Of a stretch of 64,000 bases of DNA, positions 54,753 through 63,468 are shown piece by piece (positions within the stretch are counted from its first letter, which is position 1; each line of letters begins with the position of its first letter). The stretch spans positions 1 to 64,000 of the forward strand of contig CACCNJ010000003.1 of NCBI GenBank assembly GCA_902547295.1, in the 5' to 3' direction. The notes beneath the pieces were generated by a model, which saw nothing but the letters and a program-made list of their open reading frames with translations, did not search any database and was not told the DNA's origin. This DNA comes from an uncultured SAR86 cluster bacterium (GTDB lineage: Bacteria; Pseudomonadota; Gammaproteobacteria; Magnimaribacterales; D2472). Position numbers and translations under genes: made by a program.

Positions 54753-55207
54753 TATTCAAAAGGAATAACTCTTGATTTTCCATTTCTTTTTATTATTCTT
54801 ACTTTTTGACCGGTAGTGTATGAAAAATTACTAACCTCTTGAATGATGGAGACAAAGCTACCAGATTCGGTCTCTATCAATAATTCTACTCCATCTTTCT
54901 TTGTTACTGCTGAACCAATCTCAGATCCAAGAGCTGAACCTACCAAGCCTCCTAAAACTGCAGCAATATCAGATTCTGGTTCTGAATCTGTTGTATTTTT
55001 GCCAACAGCTGCTCCAATAGCCGCTCCAGCAGCAGCACCAACTTCTCTATCACCTTCAATTGTTACCATTGAAATATCTCTTATTGTTCCAAAAACCACA
55101 TATTGCTGTTTTTGAGCATCTGATCTTGAAACAACATCTGGCTGCAATGAATTATTTACACATGAGGATGTGGTGAAAATAAGTGCTATTAAGAAAAAAT
55201 TTTTCAA
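54752..55207 (-). CDS. Glycine-zipper outer-membrane lipoprotein, SlyB-like
   Basis: A 151-residue lipoprotein: signal with lipobox TTSSC at Cys16, then a glycine zipper from about residue 58 (GAAAGAAIGAAVG and ALGSEIGSAV), then a beta-rich tail with a basic end. This layout is that of SlyB/Pcp-type lipoproteins (about 155 residues). It overlaps the next upstream gene by 4 bp and recX by 1 bp. Confidence 0.85.
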   Translation of the reverse strand: MKNFFLIALIFTTSSCVNNSLQPDVVSRSDAQKQQYVVFGTIRDISMVTIEGDREVGAAAGAAIGAAVGKNTTDSEPESDIAAVLGGLVGSALGSEIGSAVTKKDGVELLIETESGSFVSIIQEVSNFSYTTGQKVRIIKRNGKSRVIPFE

Positions 55208-55608
55208 GATTCTTCACCTTTAGATAATTTATAGTGTCTTATAAGATCATCTTTTATAACATAATATTTTCTATTTTTCTCAAAACCGTCTAAAAGCTTA
55301 ACTTCATATATTTTTTCAAAATGTTTGGAGTTTAAAATTTCAATCCTGTCTCCTTTATTTAATCTAACTAAGTTTCTTGAATCTATGATAGAAAACCTAT
55401 CCCAATCTGAAAATATTCTTGCCTGATAAGTGTTATATGCATCATTTGAAAAAAAATACAAAACCTTGCTACTTGAAGGAGTCAGTTTGTTGCTTATTGA
55501 TTCTAGATACCATGTTTGACCCTGTTCAATAGATGGTAATGTTTCTTTTGCATTAAAAAAAGCAGTAAAAGAAAATATAAGTGTTAACAAAAATAATTTG
55601 GTTTTCAT
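55204..55608 (-). CDS. Small exported protein of unknown function
   Basis: A 134-residue protein with a signal peptide (to about residue 20), then a beta-rich body with a KGDRIEILNSKHFEKIYEVKLLDG segment that could be SH3-like (cited as KGDRIEIL and YEVKLLDG). I do not recognise it. It is coupled to the glycine-zipper lipoprotein gene by a 4-bp overlap, so the two may act together in the envelope. Confidence 0.7.
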   Translation of the reverse strand: MKTKLFLLTLIFSFTAFFNAKETLPSIEQGQTWYLESISNKLTPSSSKVLYFFSNDAYNTYQARIFSDWDRFSIIDSRNLVRLNKGDRIEILNSKHFEKIYEVKLLDGFEKNRKYYVIKDDLIRHYKLSKGEES

Positions 55609-55678
55609 AATAATTTTGACAATTGATTTAAAAAAAAGTTCTTATATAAGGATATTTTAAAATTACAAAAAAATAAAG

Positions 55679-55706
55679 GTTGAAAAACTTAATAATGGCT
55701 ATAAAT
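55679..55706 (+). promoter_or_regulatory. Possible heat-shock promoter of hsp20
   Basis: GTTGAAA (55679-55685) matches the sigma-32 -35 box CTTGAAA at 6 of 7, and TATAAAT (55700-55706) follows after 14 bp. The downstream box is more sigma-70-like than sigma-32-like. A start near 55712 would give a leader of about 90 nt that contains the thermometer. Confidence 0.4.
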
Positions 55707-55711
55707 ATTAG

Positions 55712-55801
55712 TTGATGAAGATGCCATAATGGATCTTCGCGTTAACAAGTGTATGCTTTTTTAGATACACATTTATAAAGTCGCTTTTAAGGAGGACTAT
55801 T
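55712..55801 (+). promoter_or_regulatory. ROSE-like RNA thermometer in the hsp20 leader
   Basis: Three hairpins are predicted in order. First, GAAGAT/ATCTTC with an inner CCA/TGG (55717-55738). Second, GTGTAT/ATACAC (55749-55770). Third, a hairpin from 55779 to 55798 in which AGTC pairs with GACT and the TCGCT motif (55781-55785) lies opposite the Shine-Dalgarno GGAGGA (55791-55796). U(U/C)GCU opposite the SD is the conserved mark of ROSE thermometers, which precede small heat-shock genes. The 5' end is an estimate. Confidence 0.65.
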
Positions 55802-56254
55802 ATGATACTTAACTTTACAGACCCATTTTTCACAACACGTGTACTAGGGTTCGAACCTTTGTTTGATAGATTGCAAAGACTATCTGAGTCTAACGATAGA
55901 TCATCAAGCTATCCACCATATAACATTAGCAAAGATGGTAATTATTTTGCCATTGAGATTGCTGTTGCTGGATTGTCAAAAGATGATATCCAGATAGAGC
56001 TCGCTGAAGGAGTTCTTTCAGTAAGCTACGATGGGCCAACTACTGAAGTTGTTAATGGTGAAAATAAGGTTGTTTATCAAGGAATTGCTCAAAGAGCATT
56101 TAAACAGCAATTTACCCTTTCTGAGGATGTTGTTGTTCAAGGCGCAGAAATAGTTAATGGTTTATTAACTATTAGTCTTGAGAAAATTATTCCTGATGAA
56201 AAGAAACCTAGGATGATTGAGATCAAATCACCAAAAAGAATCTCAAGTAAATAA
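55802..56254 (+). CDS. ibpA: Small heat-shock protein Hsp20, IbpA-like
   Basis: A 150-residue alpha-crystallin-domain chaperone that holds denatured proteins in a refoldable state. IbpA-type features: GFEPLFDRLQ near the N-terminus, YPPYNISKDG leading into the alpha-crystallin domain (about 38-130), and the AFKQQFTLSEDV strand. An I-x-I-like IEIKS motif lies near the C-terminus. A strong Shine-Dalgarno GGAGG is 6 nt before ATG. Translation is likely held back at low temperature by the leader. Confidence 0.95.
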   Translation: MILNFTDPFFTTRVLGFEPLFDRLQRLSESNDRSSSYPPYNISKDGNYFAIEIAVAGLSKDDIQIELAEGVLSVSYDGPTTEVVNGENKVVYQGIAQRAFKQQFTLSEDVVVQGAEIVNGLLTISLEKIIPDEKKPRMIEIKSPKRISSK

Positions 56255-56270
56255 CTTTTATAATGTGAAA

Positions 56271-56291
56271 TGGGGTGCATAATGCACCCCA
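56271..56291 (+). terminator. GC-rich hairpin after hsp20, no clear U-tract
   Basis: TGGGGTGCA (56271-56279) and TGCACCCCA (56283-56291) pair perfectly around a 3-base loop. It lies 17 bp past the hsp20 stop and 29 bp before the dsbD start. No run of T follows, so it may terminate weakly, protect the hsp20 mRNA end, or affect dsbD expression. Confidence 0.5.
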
Positions 56292-56319
56292 AATGTTAAA
56301 TAGGATAAAATTATATTTA

Positions 56320-58299
56320 ATGAAATTTCTTAAGATATCCTTTCTATTATTATTTTGCTTAGCAATAAATGCGGTGACTGTTGATACCGGTCATGCAAAT
56401 GTCTCGTTGGTAAAGTTTGAAAATGTAGACGAAGCTCAAAGCCAAACTCTAATTGGTATTAGAATGGATATGCAAGAGAATTGGCATACCTACTGGAAAA
56501 ATCCTGGTGACTCAGGAGGCCCAATAAAAGTTAAATGGTCTCATGACGACAGTATTTCAATAAGTGAGTTATATTGGCCAACCCCAACTTTAATCCCATA
56601 TGAGCCACTTATGACATATGGATATAAGAATTTTGTAATTTTTCCTTTTGAAATTAACAATTCCAGCAATGTGAATTCACATATTGAGGCAAATATTGAT
56701 TTTTTAATATGTGATGATATTTGTGTCCCAGAAAAAGCATTTATCAAAACAAATCTTAATGAAATTAAAAACGATGCTTCGCTGTATAATTGGTTTTTAA
56801 AAGTTCCATCTCAGACACTTCCTGTGAAGGCATCAGTTGATAGTGAGTTTATAGATATAAGATTTTCTTGGCCTTTTGATGTTAGTTCTGCGATATTTTT
56901 TATCGACAATCAAGATATCGCTGAACATGCTGCAGATCAAAATCTTATTAAAGAAGAAAATAATTATCTGCTTAAGATTAAAAAATTAGATGATGTTAAA
57001 TCTCTTGAATATTTATCAGGAGTATTATCTATTAACGATAACGAGAGTTTTATAATTGATGCTGAAATTGAAAATGCTACTCAAAACTCTCTAAATATTT
57101 CATTTTTACAAGCTTTAATTTTTGCGTTTGTAGGTGGCTTAATTTTAAATTTAATGCCATGCGTTTTTCCAATAATTTCATTAAAAGTTCTAAGTTTTGT
57201 TTCAATGAGCAACCAATCTCCATCAAAAATTAGAGCTCATGCCTTATCATTTTGCGCTGGAGTGATTATTTCATTTCTGCTTATTGGATTTGCAATGATT
57301 TTTCTTAAACAAGCTGGTTTATATTTGGGCTGGGGATTTCAATTACAGTCACCGCTTATAGTTGGATTACTCAGTTTGTTAATGTTTGTAATTGGTTTAG
57401 TGCTTCTAAGCGATATAAATATAGGTTCATCATTAACTAGACTTGGAGGTATAGGAACCAGCGGAAGTTTAGTTAGCTCCTTTTCTACAGGTATTTTAGC
57501 TGTTATTGTTGCCTCACCATGCACAGCACCATTTATGGGCGCAGCACTTGGTTATGCATTAATTCAACCCTCTGGAATTACATTACCAGTCTTTTCTGCA
57601 CTAGGTCTAGGTTTTGCTTTTCCTTATTTTGTATTATCAGCCTCACCAAGTTTAATAAATTATCTACCGAAACCGGGAAATTGGATGGTTGCTTTGAAAG
57701 AATTTTTTGCATTTCCCATGTTTGCCACATCCATATGGTTGATATGGGTGTTTAGCGTTCAAACATCTTCTAACGAAGTGATTTTTCTTTTAATGACGAT
57801 TCTAATGATTTCGTTGTTAATATGGATTTCTACAAAGCTTAATAAATCAAGCTATAGATTTGTTATTTTTGTTATTGCAGCTTTTGTAATTTTCTTTCAA
57901 TTCAGGGATATTCCTTCAAACGAAATACAATCTACAAATGCCTTAAAACTTGAAAGTTACGATTATGTTCAATGGAATAAAAATATAGAAAATGAATATA
58001 AAGACAAAAATCAAGCTTATTTAATTAATTTTACTGCTGCGTGGTGTATAACATGCCAAACAAATGACAAAATTGCCTTATCAAGACCAAATGTTAAAGA
58101 ATACATTTATGAAAATAACATCCAATATATTGTTGCTGATTGGACTAACAAAAATGATGAAATTCTAAAAACTCTTGAATCCTATGATAGAAATGGAGTT
58201 CCATTATATATTTTTTGGAAACCAGGAATGAGCGAGTCAAAAATTTTACCTGCAATTTTAACAGAGAAGATTTTGTTAGAAAGTTTCAACAACTCTTAA
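56320..58299 (+). CDS. Protein-disulfide reductase, DsbD/ScsB type
   Basis: This enzyme passes electrons from cytoplasmic thioredoxin to periplasmic thiol proteins. From ATG 56320 it is 659 residues; the longer frame from GTG 56275 starts inside the hairpin. Order: signal peptide; ScsB-like N-terminal domain with paired Cys (CDDICVP); eight-helix membrane part with NLMPCVFP and ASPCTAPFMGAALG; C-terminal thioredoxin domain with FTAAWCITCQ. The N-terminal domain is ScsB-like rather than the classical DsbD alpha. It could reduce the TlpA-like lipoprotein at 43633. Not operonic with hsp20 for certain. Confidence 0.9.
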   Translation: MKFLKISFLLLFCLAINAVTVDTGHANVSLVKFENVDEAQSQTLIGIRMDMQENWHTYWKNPGDSGGPIKVKWSHDDSISISELYWPTPTLIPYEPLMTYGYKNFVIFPFEINNSSNVNSHIEANIDFLICDDICVPEKAFIKTNLNEIKNDASLYNWFLKVPSQTLPVKASVDSEFIDIRFSWPFDVSSAIFFIDNQDIAEHAADQNLIKEENNYLLKIKKLDDVKSLEYLSGVLSINDNESFIIDAEIENATQNSLNISFLQALIFAFVGGLILNLMPCVFPIISLKVLSFVSMSNQSPSKIRAHALSFCAGVIISFLLIGFAMIFLKQAGLYLGWGFQLQSPLIVGLLSLLMFVIGLVLLSDINIGSSLTRLGGIGTSGSLVSSFSTGILAVIVASPCTAPFMGAALGYALIQPSGITLPVFSALGLGFAFPYFVLSASPSLINYLPKPGNWMVALKEFFAFPMFATSIWLIWVFSVQTSSNEVIFLLMTILMISLLIWISTKLNKSSYRFVIFVIAAFVIFFQFRDIPSNEIQSTNALKLESYDYVQWNKNIENEYKDKNQAYLINFTAAWCITCQTNDKIALSRPNVKEYIYENNIQYIVADWTNKNDEILKTLESYDRNGVPLYIFWKPGMSESKILPAILTEKILLESFNNS

Positions 58300-58341
58300 A
58301 TAATAATATAATTCGAATTTATAAATTTAACAGGGAATAAT

Positions 58342-59043
58342 ATGTTTGGTTCACCTTTTGAAATATTTGGCACAGTTCACCTTATAACAATATTTTCAGT
58401 GATTATAGTCTCAGTATTTTTACCAAAATTTTATAAAAATAAGTCTGAAAGTGATAAATCACTTATGAGCAAAATAATCGCAGGAATAATAGCTGCACAT
58501 GTCATTATTTCACCATATAAAGATCTTTATCTATTGGCAAATCCCTATGATTGGAGAGAAACAATTCCACTTCATATGTGCGATCTCTCAGAAATATTTC
58601 TAATTTGGTTTTTATTAGGTGGGCCGAGGATTCTATATCTGTGTGCATTTTTTTGGGGCTTGGGTGGAGCATCTATGGCAATTCTTACACCAGACATAAG
58701 TCATCATGATTTAGATTACATATTTTTTATGATTGGTCATGGAATGATTATTGTTGGAATAATGTATGCAACAGTTTCTCTTGGTAATAGACCTTATGCA
58801 AAAGATATATTAAAAGTGTCAGCAATAACTGCTTTTATATTATTGCCAATAGTCTATGTGATTAATTTGATGTTAGGTGATCCTGCAAATTTTTGGTATT
58901 TGATGGCTAAACCAGATGGTGCTTCTCTAATGGATGTATTTCCAGAACCGCCATTGCATTTGTTAGTTACAACGCCGCTAGCAATTGCAGTTTTTTACTT
59001 AATATATTTACCTTATTTTATAAAAGATAAAGCTGTAAGATAA
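58342..59043 (+). CDS. YwaF/TIGR02206-type membrane protein
   Basis: A 233-residue protein with six to seven hydrophobic helices. The PLHMCDLSEIFLIW motif and NFWYLMAKPDG in the later part are typical of the YwaF/TMEM164-like family (TIGR02206). A conserved His-Cys-Asp in a membrane helix hints at catalysis on lipids, known for eukaryotic TMEM164, but no function is shown for the bacterial proteins. A GGGAAT Shine-Dalgarno precedes the start. Confidence 0.8.
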   Translation: MFGSPFEIFGTVHLITIFSVIIVSVFLPKFYKNKSESDKSLMSKIIAGIIAAHVIISPYKDLYLLANPYDWRETIPLHMCDLSEIFLIWFLLGGPRILYLCAFFWGLGGASMAILTPDISHHDLDYIFFMIGHGMIIVGIMYATVSLGNRPYAKDILKVSAITAFILLPIVYVINLMLGDPANFWYLMAKPDGASLMDVFPEPPLHLLVTTPLAIAVFYLIYLPYFIKDKAVR

Positions 59044-59094
59044 CTCATAATTTTGCTTAAATTTATAAAATGAACATAAAATAACAACATTATT

Positions 59095-60180
59095 ATGGAA
59101 AATTTTATAAATCTTATCTCTGAAGTCTGGAATACAGGATTCTTAGGTATTGATCTAGGATCAATAATTTCTTCTTTGTTGGTTATTTTAATAGCGTTTC
59201 TTTTTAGAGGTTTTATTATTTCAATAATTCTTAATTCTCTTGAAAGGCTGGCCAGTAAAACAAAATCAAAGATAGATGACGAAATTCTTAATGCATTAAG
59301 AAGGCCAATTGGATTAGTGCCTATCACAATTGCTTTGTATATTTGCACTTTAATATTACCTCTATCGGGTTTAATTGGTGACATAGCAACAAATATAGTA
59401 AAAGCCTTTGTCATTTTTACTATTTTCAGCGCCCTTGCAAATAGTGTAAAACCAATATTCGCTGCCCTATCCACAAGCTCATGGCTTACAGCATCAATGC
59501 AAATGTGGCTTGAAAGAGCTTCAAAATTTATTGTGTGGGTAATTGGAGCAGCAATAATATTAGATATATTTGGTATTCAAATTGGTCCACTCGTTGCTGG
59601 TTTGGGATTGTTTTCTGTGGCAGTAGCATTAGGTGCACAAGATTTCTTCAAAAATCTAATCTCAGGAATATTAATAATTGGTGAACATAGATTTCAGCCA
59701 GGTGACAGAATTGAGGTAAGTGGACAGCTCCATGGAATTGTAGAAAGTATTGGTTTTAGATCAACTGTCATTAGAACTTTTGATACTGCACCAATGGTTA
59801 TACCTAATAAAGATTTATCTGACGTTAAAGTAATTAACCATGGTGAAATGATTAATAGAAGAATCAATTGGAAAATTAATCTTATTTACTCAACAAGTGT
59901 TGAACAGCTTGAGTCGATAAGAAATGAAATAAAAGATTACATAATTAAAAGTAATGACTTTACTACAGAGGGCGATTTAGATCCTGTTGTAAGAATTGTT
60001 GAATTGGGTGGTAGCTCTATTGATTTAATGATTGTTGCTTATGCTGATCCAATGGGATTTGCTGCATTTAACGAAGTAAAAGAAAACCTGATTTTCAATA
60101 TAATGAAAATTGTAAAGAGTAATAAATCTGAATTTGCCTACCCTTCAACTTCTCTATATGTTGAATCCATGCCAAAATAA
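59095..60180 (+). CDS. MscS-family mechanosensitive channel
   Basis: A 361-residue membrane protein. Four to five helices are followed by the pore-lining TM3 with Ala/Gly packing (VAGLGLFSVAVALGAQDFFKN, cited as GLGLFSVAVALGAQ, about 168-181) and the beta domain with RFQPGDRIEV and the GIVESIGFRST strand. MscS channels open under membrane tension and release osmolytes on hypo-osmotic shock. It is followed by the SLC13-RCK gene at 12 bp, suggesting cotranscription. Confidence 0.92.
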   Translation: MENFINLISEVWNTGFLGIDLGSIISSLLVILIAFLFRGFIISIILNSLERLASKTKSKIDDEILNALRRPIGLVPITIALYICTLILPLSGLIGDIATNIVKAFVIFTIFSALANSVKPIFAALSTSSWLTASMQMWLERASKFIVWVIGAAIILDIFGIQIGPLVAGLGLFSVAVALGAQDFFKNLISGILIIGEHRFQPGDRIEVSGQLHGIVESIGFRSTVIRTFDTAPMVIPNKDLSDVKVINHGEMINRRINWKINLIYSTSVEQLESIRNEIKDYIIKSNDFTTEGDLDPVVRIVELGGSSIDLMIVAYADPMGFAAFNEVKENLIFNIMKIVKSNKSEFAYPSTSLYVESMPK

Positions 60181-60192
60181 AATTGATGAATT

Positions 60193-61959
60193 ATGAACGA
60201 TCAAATCATATTATCCTCAACTTTGATTGCTCTTCTGTGTTTATTTATATGGGGAAAGATCAGATATGATGCGCTAGCCGTTGGTGCATTATTTGTTTTA
60301 GTAGTTCTTGAAATAATACCTGCCAATGAGGCTTTTGCTGGATTTGCTCATCCTGCTGTTATTACAGTCGCACTTGTTCTTATAATTAGTCAAGGTTTAA
60401 GTAATTCAGGTATAGCAGGTCTTGTAGGTAAGCTTATTGGAGGTAGGGAGTTTACAGAGATCCAATTTATGATTTCTCTCCTATTAATAGCTGCTGTTTT
60501 GTCGTCATTTATAAATAATATAGGTGCATTAGCAATTCTCTTACCCATAACACTTAATATATGTCAAAAGATGGAATGGCATCCCTCTAAGTACCTAATG
60601 CCCTTAGCCTTTGCTTGTATTTTAGGTGGAATGAATACCGCAATTGGAACTCCACCAAATATAATAATATCTGAATACAAGGCATCTATATCAAGCTCTG
60701 GGTTTAATTTTTTTGATTTTTCGTATGTTGGTCTAGTAGTAACAATAATTTGCGTTCTTTTCATTGCTTTTATTGGAAATAGGTTAATTTTTTTAAGAAA
60801 AGAGATGCCTTCAACTGAGCATTTAATTGATCTTAAAGGGTACTTATTTGAGGTGCTCGTAAATGAAAAAAGCTCTTCAATTGGCATGACTTTATATGCA
60901 TTTAAAACACAAGCTGGAGAAGATACAGAAATCCTCGGAATAGTATCCGAAAATGGCTCAATCAAGAAAGTCCAAAATAATATGAGAATTAAAGCAGGAC
61001 AAATATTGGTTATTAAGACTCCTCCCGATGATCTTGCAAATATTTTAGATATTTTTGATTTTTCCATTCCAAAAGAACTTCATTCATTTGACGAAGATGA
61101 TCTTGAAGAAATTGAAGTCATGATCACTCCCGGTTCTAGATTGATTGGAAGAAAGTATGATTTTTTTCAAAAGCTCGCTTTTGAAGAGTTAAATCTTCTT
61201 GGACTATGGAGAAAGGGTTCAAAATATAGAACCAGACTTACTAGAGAACAATTTAGAGCCGGTGATGTATTACTACTAGGAGTTAGAGATCTCGCTGAAG
61301 AAGATGTCTCTAATAAAATTAAACATTTAGGTTTAATGCCCCTAAGACAAAGAGAACTTCAAACAATACCAAGTAGAAGTAGACTTATTAAAGGGCTGTT
61401 ATTCTTTTTGTTATCAATCTTTTTAGTCTCATTCAACTATTTAAGTGCGGCACCAGCATTTTTATTGTGTGTTTTAGCTTTTGCAAGAATTAAAATTATT
61501 GACAGTGATTTTTACAGAAAAATAGATTGGCCAATCATTGTTATGTTAGCTGCAATGATACCAATCGGAACTGCGCTTCAAACAACAGGAGTGAGTAGCT
61601 TAATTGCAACTTCAATATCCACGTATGCATCAAGCCTGAGTTTATTTTGGATACTCCTCATTATCTTAATTGTTACCATGGTAACAACCGATATTATCAA
61701 TAATGCAGCAACAGCTGTAATTATGGCTCCAATATCAACTGGAATAGCACTAGAATTGGGGTATGCCCTTGAGCCTTTTTTAATGGTCGTCGCAGTTGGG
61801 GCAAGTTGTGCATTTTTAACTCCAATAGGACATCAATGTAATACTGTTGTAATGGGTCCAGGTAATTATAAATTTACTGATTACTGGCGTATGGGCTTAC
61901 CTATGGATATTTTAATAATATTGGCGTCTATACCAATGATATTATTTGTATGGACTTGA
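60193..61959 (+). CDS. SLC13-family permease with cytoplasmic RCK_C (TrkA-C) domains
   Basis: A 588-residue protein of the type often named sodium/sulfate symporter or YfbS-like. Membrane helices in the first half contain NNIGALAILLPI and GTPPNIIISEY; in the middle (about 205-375) lie two RCK_C-type regulatory domains, with MTLYAFKTQAGEDT and MITPGSRLIGRKYDF; helices resume with NNAATAVIMAPI and TPIGHQCNTVVMGPG. The anion is unknown (sulfate or a dicarboxylate are the family possibilities). It is distinct from the SLC13 protein at 12450, which lacks RCK domains. Confidence 0.9.
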   Translation: MNDQIILSSTLIALLCLFIWGKIRYDALAVGALFVLVVLEIIPANEAFAGFAHPAVITVALVLIISQGLSNSGIAGLVGKLIGGREFTEIQFMISLLLIAAVLSSFINNIGALAILLPITLNICQKMEWHPSKYLMPLAFACILGGMNTAIGTPPNIIISEYKASISSSGFNFFDFSYVGLVVTIICVLFIAFIGNRLIFLRKEMPSTEHLIDLKGYLFEVLVNEKSSSIGMTLYAFKTQAGEDTEILGIVSENGSIKKVQNNMRIKAGQILVIKTPPDDLANILDIFDFSIPKELHSFDEDDLEEIEVMITPGSRLIGRKYDFFQKLAFEELNLLGLWRKGSKYRTRLTREQFRAGDVLLLGVRDLAEEDVSNKIKHLGLMPLRQRELQTIPSRSRLIKGLLFFLLSIFLVSFNYLSAAPAFLLCVLAFARIKIIDSDFYRKIDWPIIVMLAAMIPIGTALQTTGVSSLIATSISTYASSLSLFWILLIILIVTMVTTDIINNAATAVIMAPISTGIALELGYALEPFLMVVAVGASCAFLTPIGHQCNTVVMGPGNYKFTDYWRMGLPMDILIILASIPMILFVWT

Positions 61960-61962
61960 TAA

Positions 61963-62178
61963 ATGGATAATAGATATAAAAGATTAAATAGTGCAACTGG
62001 AGAGCCATTTCAAGCAGGCTATAAAGATGAAACTGGAAGAATTTTTCTTAGGTATCTAAATAAACAAGGTAATGATGGGTATTATCTTGAAGAATGGAAA
62101 AAAGACATTAATAGTTTTATAAACAAAGCTGATGAATTAAATATTAGTTACGACTTAAATCAGCAATTGAATCAATAA
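61963..62178 (+). CDS. Small uncharacterised protein
   Basis: A 71-residue frame starts 3 bp after the SLC13-RCK stop. The segment LNSATGEPFQAGYKDETGRIF (cited as NSATGEPF and GYKDETGRIF) resembles small proteins annotated as unknown in marine bacteria, and the frame has no rare bias. It is hydrophilic, with no membrane helix. It overlaps the serine hydrolase gene (opposite strand) by 35 bp. Likely a real gene; function unknown. Confidence 0.6.
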   Translation: MDNRYKRLNSATGEPFQAGYKDETGRIFLRYLNKQGNDGYYLEEWKKDINSFINKADELNISYDLNQQLNQ

Positions 62179-63349
62179 TTTCAGGATATTTTACATAGAA
62201 TTCGTAAGATTCTCCCTTCTCATCTGTGAAAGGAGTAATCACATCTGATCCAGACTCTATAGTTCCTGAAGCTATCAACATCCTGCCAATAGCAATAGCA
62301 TTATCGATGCCTGCCCATCTAAGATATTTCATTATGCCCCACTTCTGAGTAGAACCATTGTCTTGTTCTGCATATTTAGAGATTCTTGTTACAACAATAT
62401 CATTTTCTCTGTCTACAAAAGTATACTGTCCGAACTTTCCACTGGTATTAAATATTTTTGATTCTTCATCATACTTTGAGACCCACCAGTGCAGAGAATA
62501 GTAACGTTTATAATCTGTAAATCTGCTTGGTGTCTCCCATACTACCTGAAAAGTTTCATCTACAAATTCTTTTGACACAATTTGTTCTTCATTCCACTTA
62601 CCGTCTCGAGCAAATAATAAACCTAACTTAGAATAATCTCTTGCTGACATATCAACGCAACAATATGTCATCACATTTCCTTTTTCGTCTTTCCATAACT
62701 TATAGTCAGTTATACCAAGAGGTTCTAAGATTCTTTCTTCAAAAAGTACATCAGCTTTTTTACCAGTTGCTTGAAATAAAATATCACCTAATAGCATCGA
62801 ATTGACATTGTTATATTCAAATTTTTCACCAGCATCTTTTTCAACACCAACGTTTTTTGCATATTGAAGATGGTCTACTTGAAAAAACATTTTTTCATGC
62901 TCGTGGGTTGGAAAATCAAGACCACTAGACATATCGAGAAGATCTCTTAAAGTGATATCTGACCTTTCGTCATCAAAATAATCTAGATAATCTGAAACTT
63001 TATCATCAAGACTATTAATCTCACCACGATCAAGCGAAATTCCAATTAATGCAGCATAATAGCTTTTAGCCATTGACCAAGATGTACCATGAGAATCAAG
63101 ATCATATCCATCAGCATATTTTTCTGAAATTATTTTGCCATTTTTAATCACAACAACTGCTTGAGTTGCATCATCTGAAAATGATAAATCCATTAATTTA
63201 TCAATTTTATTGGGACTTACACCCTCTGCTTCAGGTGATGAAATATCCCAATTTTCTTTATTTGGGAAGTAATCTGCCAATACATTTAATGCAAACGGAG
63301 ATAACAGTATTAATATTAAAAAAAACCTAATATGATTTATTAATTTCAT
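62144..63349 (-). CDS. Exported serine hydrolase, class C beta-lactamase family
   Basis: A 401-residue protein with a signal peptide (to about residue 25). It shows the S-x-x-K active site as SMAK (Ser92, Lys95) and a Y-x-N-type motif in FEYNNVNS; a later basic/HxG-like motif is not obvious. The overall pattern (GTSWSMAKSYYAALIG, DLLDMSSGLDFP) resembles 6-aminohexanoate-dimer hydrolase and esterase-type members rather than true beta-lactamases. Substrate may be an ester or amide in the periplasm. Divergent from pseudoazurin. Confidence 0.88.
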   Translation of the reverse strand: MKLINHIRFFLILILLSPFALNVLADYFPNKENWDISSPEAEGVSPNKIDKLMDLSFSDDATQAVVVIKNGKIISEKYADGYDLDSHGTSWSMAKSYYAALIGISLDRGEINSLDDKVSDYLDYFDDERSDITLRDLLDMSSGLDFPTHEHEKMFFQVDHLQYAKNVGVEKDAGEKFEYNNVNSMLLGDILFQATGKKADVLFEERILEPLGITDYKLWKDEKGNVMTYCCVDMSARDYSKLGLLFARDGKWNEEQIVSKEFVDETFQVVWETPSRFTDYKRYYSLHWWVSKYDEESKIFNTSGKFGQYTFVDRENDIVVTRISKYAEQDNGSTQKWGIMKYLRWAGIDNAIAIGRMLIASGTIESGSDVITPFTDEKGESYEFYVKYPEIIDSIADLSRN

Positions 63350-63434
63350 AGTAAAAATTTAAAAAATATAGAAAATATATGTTTAATATAATCATTTTTA
63401 TATTTAAAGCAAATGATTGATAATATAAATTATA

Positions 63435-63462
63435 TTGATATTTAATTATAAATAAATATAAT
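63435..63462 (+). promoter_or_regulatory. Promoter-like boxes immediately before pseudoazurin
   Basis: TTGATA (63435-63440) and a perfect TATAAT (63457-63462) are 16 bp apart. Transcription would begin at about 63469, the A of the start codon, so a leaderless mRNA is possible. No Shine-Dalgarno is seen. The region is so A+T-rich that chance boxes are likely, and a second TTGATA lies at 63417. Confidence 0.35.
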
Positions 63463-63468
63463 AATGTA

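Noticed and set aside
59013-59474. 153-aa frame antisense to the MscS gene
   Set aside because: Overlaps the start of a strongly supported channel gene; no domain visible.
60564-61067. 167-aa frame antisense to the SLC13-RCK gene
   Set aside because: Shadow frame; the sense gene has clear SLC13 motifs throughout.
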